A DNA stretch of 64,000 nt from Flavobacterium sp. AG291 (GTDB lineage Bacteria > Bacteroidota > Bacteroidia > Flavobacteriales > Flavobacteriaceae), in NCBI RefSeq assembly GCF_003350375.1, contig NZ_QQAR01000012.1:1-64000 (forward strand). The letters run 5' to 3'. The translations under genes and the position numbers were made by a program. The stretch's first letter is position 1, and every line of letters starts with the position of its first letter. Of this stretch, positions 60,579-64,000 are shown one piece after another. The notes beneath the pieces were generated by a model, which worked only from the letters and a program-made list of their open reading frames with translations, searched no databases and had not been told where the DNA came from.

Positions 60579-61840
60579 TTATTGCCCTCTAAATTTTGTA
60601 ATCTTAACCCTCCGGAAAATACTTTTTTATAACACACTATGATTATTGATACGGTAATAAATACCTCAACTATATATAAAGAAGTTATACTCCCATCTAT
60701 ATTGAAAGCAAGTGTTAATAAATAGCACGACATGAACATTACAATTGCACCCAATACCGATATTACCGATACAGACTTTTGTTTATTATAATATATAAGC
60801 AGCTGATAAAAAGGTATATTAAGTGCTATGATAAAACCTATTCCCAAAAACTTCACCCCATATACTATTCCTTCATGCAGCTCATTGCTAATACTCACTC
60901 TTTCTAATAAAAGCAGCACTATAACATAAGCCATAAAAAGCCCAAAGGCCAGTAAGCCCAAATGGTACTTATTTATGGTCTTTAAAAAATTAAGTCCCTT
61001 TTCTTTATCGGCATTAAAAGCACTACAAAACTTAGGGAAGCTTACATTGAAAAAAACTGACAGGTAACTTCTGATTATCTTTAGCAACATATCTCCGACA
61101 TGGTAAATCCCGGCAAGATATTCGCCACTTAACTCCCCAACAATAAGTATCGGCCCGTAAGTATATACCGATATTGAAAAGTTAGAGACAACAATAGGAA
61201 ATTCTTTCCTAAAATTATCCACTAGTCTGCTTATCGGAACATTAAACAGCGAAAGGTGGTATTTAGCATAAAGCTTAGCTAAAAAGAAACCATAAATAGC
61301 AGCATTGGCTCCGCCATAACACAAAAGCATATACTGGTACGTATCCGTATCTTTTACAAAAACATATACTGTAATTAAATAGATGGCTTTAGAAAGTATT
61401 ATAATACGGTTTATTACCGTAAACTCCTCAAAAGCCTGATATATCCATAACGGATTAAGAAATTGCGAAAAAAGCATAGCCACACCACACAGGTAAAGCC
61501 TATAATCGAGATCTAAAACCAATAGTACTCCTAAAAGCAACACTGTAATTACAATAAAAGCAATAGCTCTAAATGTGTATACCTCATCCAGCTGCGCTTT
61601 TATTTTAGCTGTATTGCCTTTATTAATGCTTAATTCCTTAACCCCTATAAGCTGAGAACCAAAATCTATAAAAATGCCCAAAAGCGTAAAAACAGACAGA
61701 GCTATACCTATTCTGCCCCAGTTTTCCATGCCCGATACGGCAATTACATAGGGGGCAATTATAAATGGAGCGACCAGGTTTAATACCTGGCCCGATCCAT
61801 AAACTATATAGTCTTTAAATTGTCCTGTTTTATTAAGCAT
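60575..61840 (-). CDS. O-unit flippase (Wzx type)
   Basis: A 421-residue membrane protein with about 12 helices. The N-terminal pattern (KDYIVYGSGQVLNLVAPFIIAPYVI) and the GIFIDFGSQLIGVKELS stretch match RfbX/Wzx flippases of the MOP superfamily. It would move the finished lipid-linked repeat to the periplasmic face for Wzy. It is the second flippase in the window, and its context makes it the Wzx of this cluster. Confidence 0.88.
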   Translation of the reverse strand: MLNKTGQFKDYIVYGSGQVLNLVAPFIIAPYVIAVSGMENWGRIGIALSVFTLLGIFIDFGSQLIGVKELSINKGNTAKIKAQLDEVYTFRAIAFIVITVLLLGVLLVLDLDYRLYLCGVAMLFSQFLNPLWIYQAFEEFTVINRIIILSKAIYLITVYVFVKDTDTYQYMLLCYGGANAAIYGFFLAKLYAKYHLSLFNVPISRLVDNFRKEFPIVVSNFSISVYTYGPILIVGELSGEYLAGIYHVGDMLLKIIRSYLSVFFNVSFPKFCSAFNADKEKGLNFLKTINKYHLGLLAFGLFMAYVIVLLLLERVSISNELHEGIVYGVKFLGIGFIIALNIPFYQLLIYYNKQKSVSVISVLGAIVMFMSCYLLTLAFNIDGSITSLYIVEVFITVSIIIVCYKKVFSGGLRLQNLEGNK

Positions 61841-61864
61841 GCGGCTTTAAAATACTTTATAAAC

Positions 61865-62869
61865 TTAGTCCTGCACAATATCATTACGTTTATTCATCTG
61901 CTTAGTATAATATTTTCTAAACGACATTATTGCAAAAAATAATCCTAATAGCACTAATGGATAAATAAACTTCATTTTACCACTTAGAATGCTTATTTTT
62001 TTAACATTCAGCATTGATGCAGATTCTTTTATGATACTGCTATAGTCTATTCTTTTAACCTTATTAGCTGCCTGCTGTCTTATAAGCTGATCTTTTATAA
62101 CAAGGATATCGTTAAGACCGGTTTTTTCGTTAAGTAAAACAGTATTGCTTCCGTGACCGTTGTTTTGACTCATGTGGCTTAAAATCTCATTAGACTGTTT
62201 AACCATACTGTCGTTTTCGGCTATTTTAATATCAAGATTTTTTACAGCTTCTGTTTGAACCTCTTTAAAATAAGAACTGGAATTTAGATAATCTAATACC
62301 GGCTGAACAAAAGTTTTCTTATCAGCTTGTTGTGAGGTAGTAATGGTTATAACATGATTTTTATAATTTTTAGCCGTAGCCTGCTCTTCAAGAACTTCAG
62401 TCATATCCCTTTTGTCAGATATTTGCCTGAATGTAAAATATTTAACGTTTTCTGTACTGATGATATTTAATCCATTTTCTTCATTTATAAAGTTATAAAT
62501 ATCAACTATAGGCTCAACTTCTATCTTAGCAACATACTGCCCTTCAGAAATACCTATTTCATTAAGAAATTTTTTATCGCCCTGAATTACTTTCCCGTTT
62601 AAACCTTTTACCTGTTCATACAAATAATCTACACTTCCAAAATTTGGTGTAACAATAATACTATGTTGGTACAGGTTCGAGTTTTTATCTGTATAAAAAC
62701 CATATCCTCCCCCTACGAGGATGAGTGCTATAACAACTATAAAATATCGCTTTATAAAAAGTATCCCGTCAAAAAACGAATCGTTAATACCTGAAATAAA
62801 GCCTTTTACTTTCTTCGAAACTGCATCAATGTCTATCTCGTGGTTAGTAGTTTCAGTTTGTTTTGTCAT
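61865..62869 (-). CDS. Wzz-like chain-length protein
   Basis: A 334-residue protein with two membrane helices (about 42-60 and 296-314) and a periplasmic domain with helices between them, the Wzz layout. The short cytoplasmic ends carry no Walker motif, so no tyrosine-kinase domain is present. It would set polymer length with Wzy. Sequence likeness to classic Wzz is weak and the call depends on topology and place. It overlaps the DUF6909-like gene by 17 bases. Confidence 0.72.
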   Translation of the reverse strand: MTKQTETTNHEIDIDAVSKKVKGFISGINDSFFDGILFIKRYFIVVIALILVGGGYGFYTDKNSNLYQHSIIVTPNFGSVDYLYEQVKGLNGKVIQGDKKFLNEIGISEGQYVAKIEVEPIVDIYNFINEENGLNIISTENVKYFTFRQISDKRDMTEVLEEQATAKNYKNHVITITTSQQADKKTFVQPVLDYLNSSSYFKEVQTEAVKNLDIKIAENDSMVKQSNEILSHMSQNNGHGSNTVLLNEKTGLNDILVIKDQLIRQQAANKVKRIDYSSIIKESASMLNVKKISILSGKMKFIYPLVLLGLFFAIMSFRKYYTKQMNKRNDIVQD

Positions 62870-64000
62870 TTGGTTTGTTATTAAATATTTGTTCTAAAAT
62901 TTTTATTGTAATCATGTAAGTAGGCTTAACCCCGGTAGTCCCCAGCCCGCCAGATGCGAGCGTGCTTCCTGTCTCAAGAGGATTATCAGATGCATAGTAG
63001 GCATATCTTACCTTTACATCAGGGTTAATGCTCTTCCTTATTTTTGATGCCGACTGGACTGCCTTCTGGTAATGTGATCCTTCCATTTCCAGTCCTATAA
63101 CTCCCCAAGTAGATTCGTTAAAAAACCTCAACAGGTCTTTGTTCTGAAGAGATGTTCCCAATACCGTAACCATAGGCCCGCTATATACAGGTATACCCTG
63201 TCCTGCGAACATTTCAGGGGTAAGTTCATTGTCAAAAGGATAATTGTCTCCTGTACCTTCGTTTATGTGTGCCGATGGTATCATGATATCACCCTTTCCG
63301 CCTTCAAGAATACCTGCCTTACCCATTATGGATACCGACTCTACATTTAAGAAAGATCTTAGCTTGCCCTCCTTAAATGGTTTCAGCAACTCATCTATGG
63401 TTTCATAAGCCTGCTCACCAAAAGCATAATCCATTACTATAATTACCGGTGGTTTATCGGCGATTTTTATATTATGGAATGCCGTCTTTGCAAAATCTAT
63501 TTTCGCAGCGTCAAAAATCTGTACATCTATGTTGGTTCCCGATGTATCCGGCATGGCAATCATTCCGTTCTTCAGAGCCTCTTCTTCAACCTTATCTCTT
63601 AGCGCGCCGTTATTGGCTTTACTTAACTCCTCAAACCCCGAGAAATCAGTTTTATCCTTAAATTTAGTTTTAAGCACAAAAGGTGCATAAACTGAATTCA
63701 TTACACTGTGCATGTTGGCGCTGATAATATGAATCGGCCTTTCGAGCAATCCGTTTTGCTTAAGTACCATTTTAATATTGTCTGCCCAAATTTCGCCATG
63801 AATATGGTGTCCCAGCCTCTCCCTTAGTATAGGGCTAAAGGTTATGGTTCTTTTAGGTCCGCCCTGCGCTTCTTCAATTGCAAGCCTTCCCAGCCAGTAT
63901 ATTACGTGCAGAAATCTGTCCGGTTGAGCTGCTGTTCCAAAAGCATCATATATATCGGTAATCTCTGCAAAGGTGCGTCCCAGTATATTCGATACGTGCG
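62853..64000 (-). CDS. DUF6909-like protein, 5' part cut by the window edge
   Basis: The frame is open from the right edge to a stop at 62853, so at least 382 residues are present and the start lies outside. The ATG at 63770 is internal, because conserved-looking protein (HLFRDPQ reversed neighbours such as IYWLGRLAIEEAQ and LRERLGHHIHGEIWADN, as I read them) continues upstream. Later stretches read VIIVMDYAFGEQAYETIDELL and TVLGTSLQNKDLLRFFNESTW. I recall this as the Bacteroidota DUF6909 family, perhaps a nucleoside-phosphorylase-like fold. Its link to the polysaccharide genes is by overlap only. Confidence 0.65.
   Translation of the reverse strand, partial: HVSNILGRTFAEITDIYDAFGTAAQPDRFLHVIYWLGRLAIEEAQGGPKRTITFSPILRERLGHHIHGEIWADNIKMVLKQNGLLERPIHIISANMHSVMNSVYAPFVLKTKFKDKTDFSGFEELSKANNGALRDKVEEEALKNGMIAMPDTSGTNIDVQIFDAAKIDFAKTAFHNIKIADKPPVIIVMDYAFGEQAYETIDELLKPFKEGKLRSFLNVESVSIMGKAGILEGGKGDIMIPSAHINEGTGDNYPFDNELTPEMFAGQGIPVYSGPMVTVLGTSLQNKDLLRFFNESTWGVIGLEMEGSHYQKAVQSASKIRKSINPDVKVRYAYYASDNPLETGSTLASGGLGTTGVKPTYMITIKILEQIFNNKPNDKTN

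Noticed and set aside
1..64000. tRNA or rRNA genes and large insertion sequences
   Set aside because: I saw no cloverleaf-forming stretch, no rRNA-like sequence and no transposase gene. A dedicated search could still find a short RNA.

Overview
The window reads as chromosome of a gliding Bacteroidota bacterium of the family Flavobacteriaceae (Flavobacterium-like). Evidence: gliding and type IX secretion genes (gldH, sprE/porW), a secreted protein with a type IX sorting tail, several protein families found almost only in this phylum (DUF4292, DUF4254, DUF5687, DUF6427/DUF6341), an HU-CCDC81/SPOR protein, an ATP synthase a subunit with the Bacteroidota-type periplasmic extension, and promoters of the Bacteroidota form TTG-N17..19-TAnnTTTG. 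No rRNA or tRNA gene was seen. Nearly all of the sequence is coding.

Layout. 1-2.4 kb: edge of an unknown gene, a secreted YD-type repeat protein and the succinyl-CoA:3-oxoacid CoA-transferase pair scoAB. 2.5-6.8 kb: ricT-gldH-mrcA, a translationally coupled envelope/motility operon. 6.8-7.3 kb: gene-free stretch with nested inverted repeats. 7.3-11 kb: trhO (tRNA U34 hydroxylase with an added C-terminal domain), a ParE-type toxin-antitoxin pair and a large, A+T-rich orphan ATPase, which together look like an accessory islet before recA. 11-15 kb: recA, a small lipoprotein, an ECF sigma factor and a coupled envelope-spanning putative anti-sigma/beta-barrel protein. 15-20 kb: plsC, trpS, a repeat-rich gap with 14 copies of a 7-bp unit, dprA, an HU/SPOR protein and a thioesterase. 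20-26 kb (minus strand): flippase, dut, sugar nucleotidyltransferase, TPR protein, DUF4292 lipoprotein and an EnvC-like factor with a degenerate LytM domain. 26.5-35.6 kb: sprE, bactofilin, atpZ, a small membrane protein, then atpBEFHA-G. The beta and epsilon genes are not here.

35.7-42.2 kb holds the most unusual locus: a PadR-type repressor, six tandem paralogous membrane proteins sharing an N-terminal helical domain with an E-[ML]-x-D-H motif, then an ABC permease and ATPase, all on the minus strand. Near-identical blocks around two of the paralogue junctions show recent tandem duplication, and palindromes overlap the PadR promoter. 42.3-49.8 kb: a ferredoxin/FAD reductase, a secreted multi-domain phosphoesterase, a GT9 transferase, DUF4254, a hypothetical gene and the DUF6427/DUF6341 pair.

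49.8-64 kb (all minus, mostly overlapping): a DUF6909-like gene cut by the window edge, a Wzz-like protein, a Wzx flippase, three glycosyltransferases alternating with three O-antigen polymerase/ligase-like membrane proteins, a UDP-glucuronate decarboxylase, a polyprenyl-phosphate glycosyltransferase that would start the repeat unit, and purD. Together these form a surface-polysaccharide (Wzx/Wzy-type) assembly cluster.
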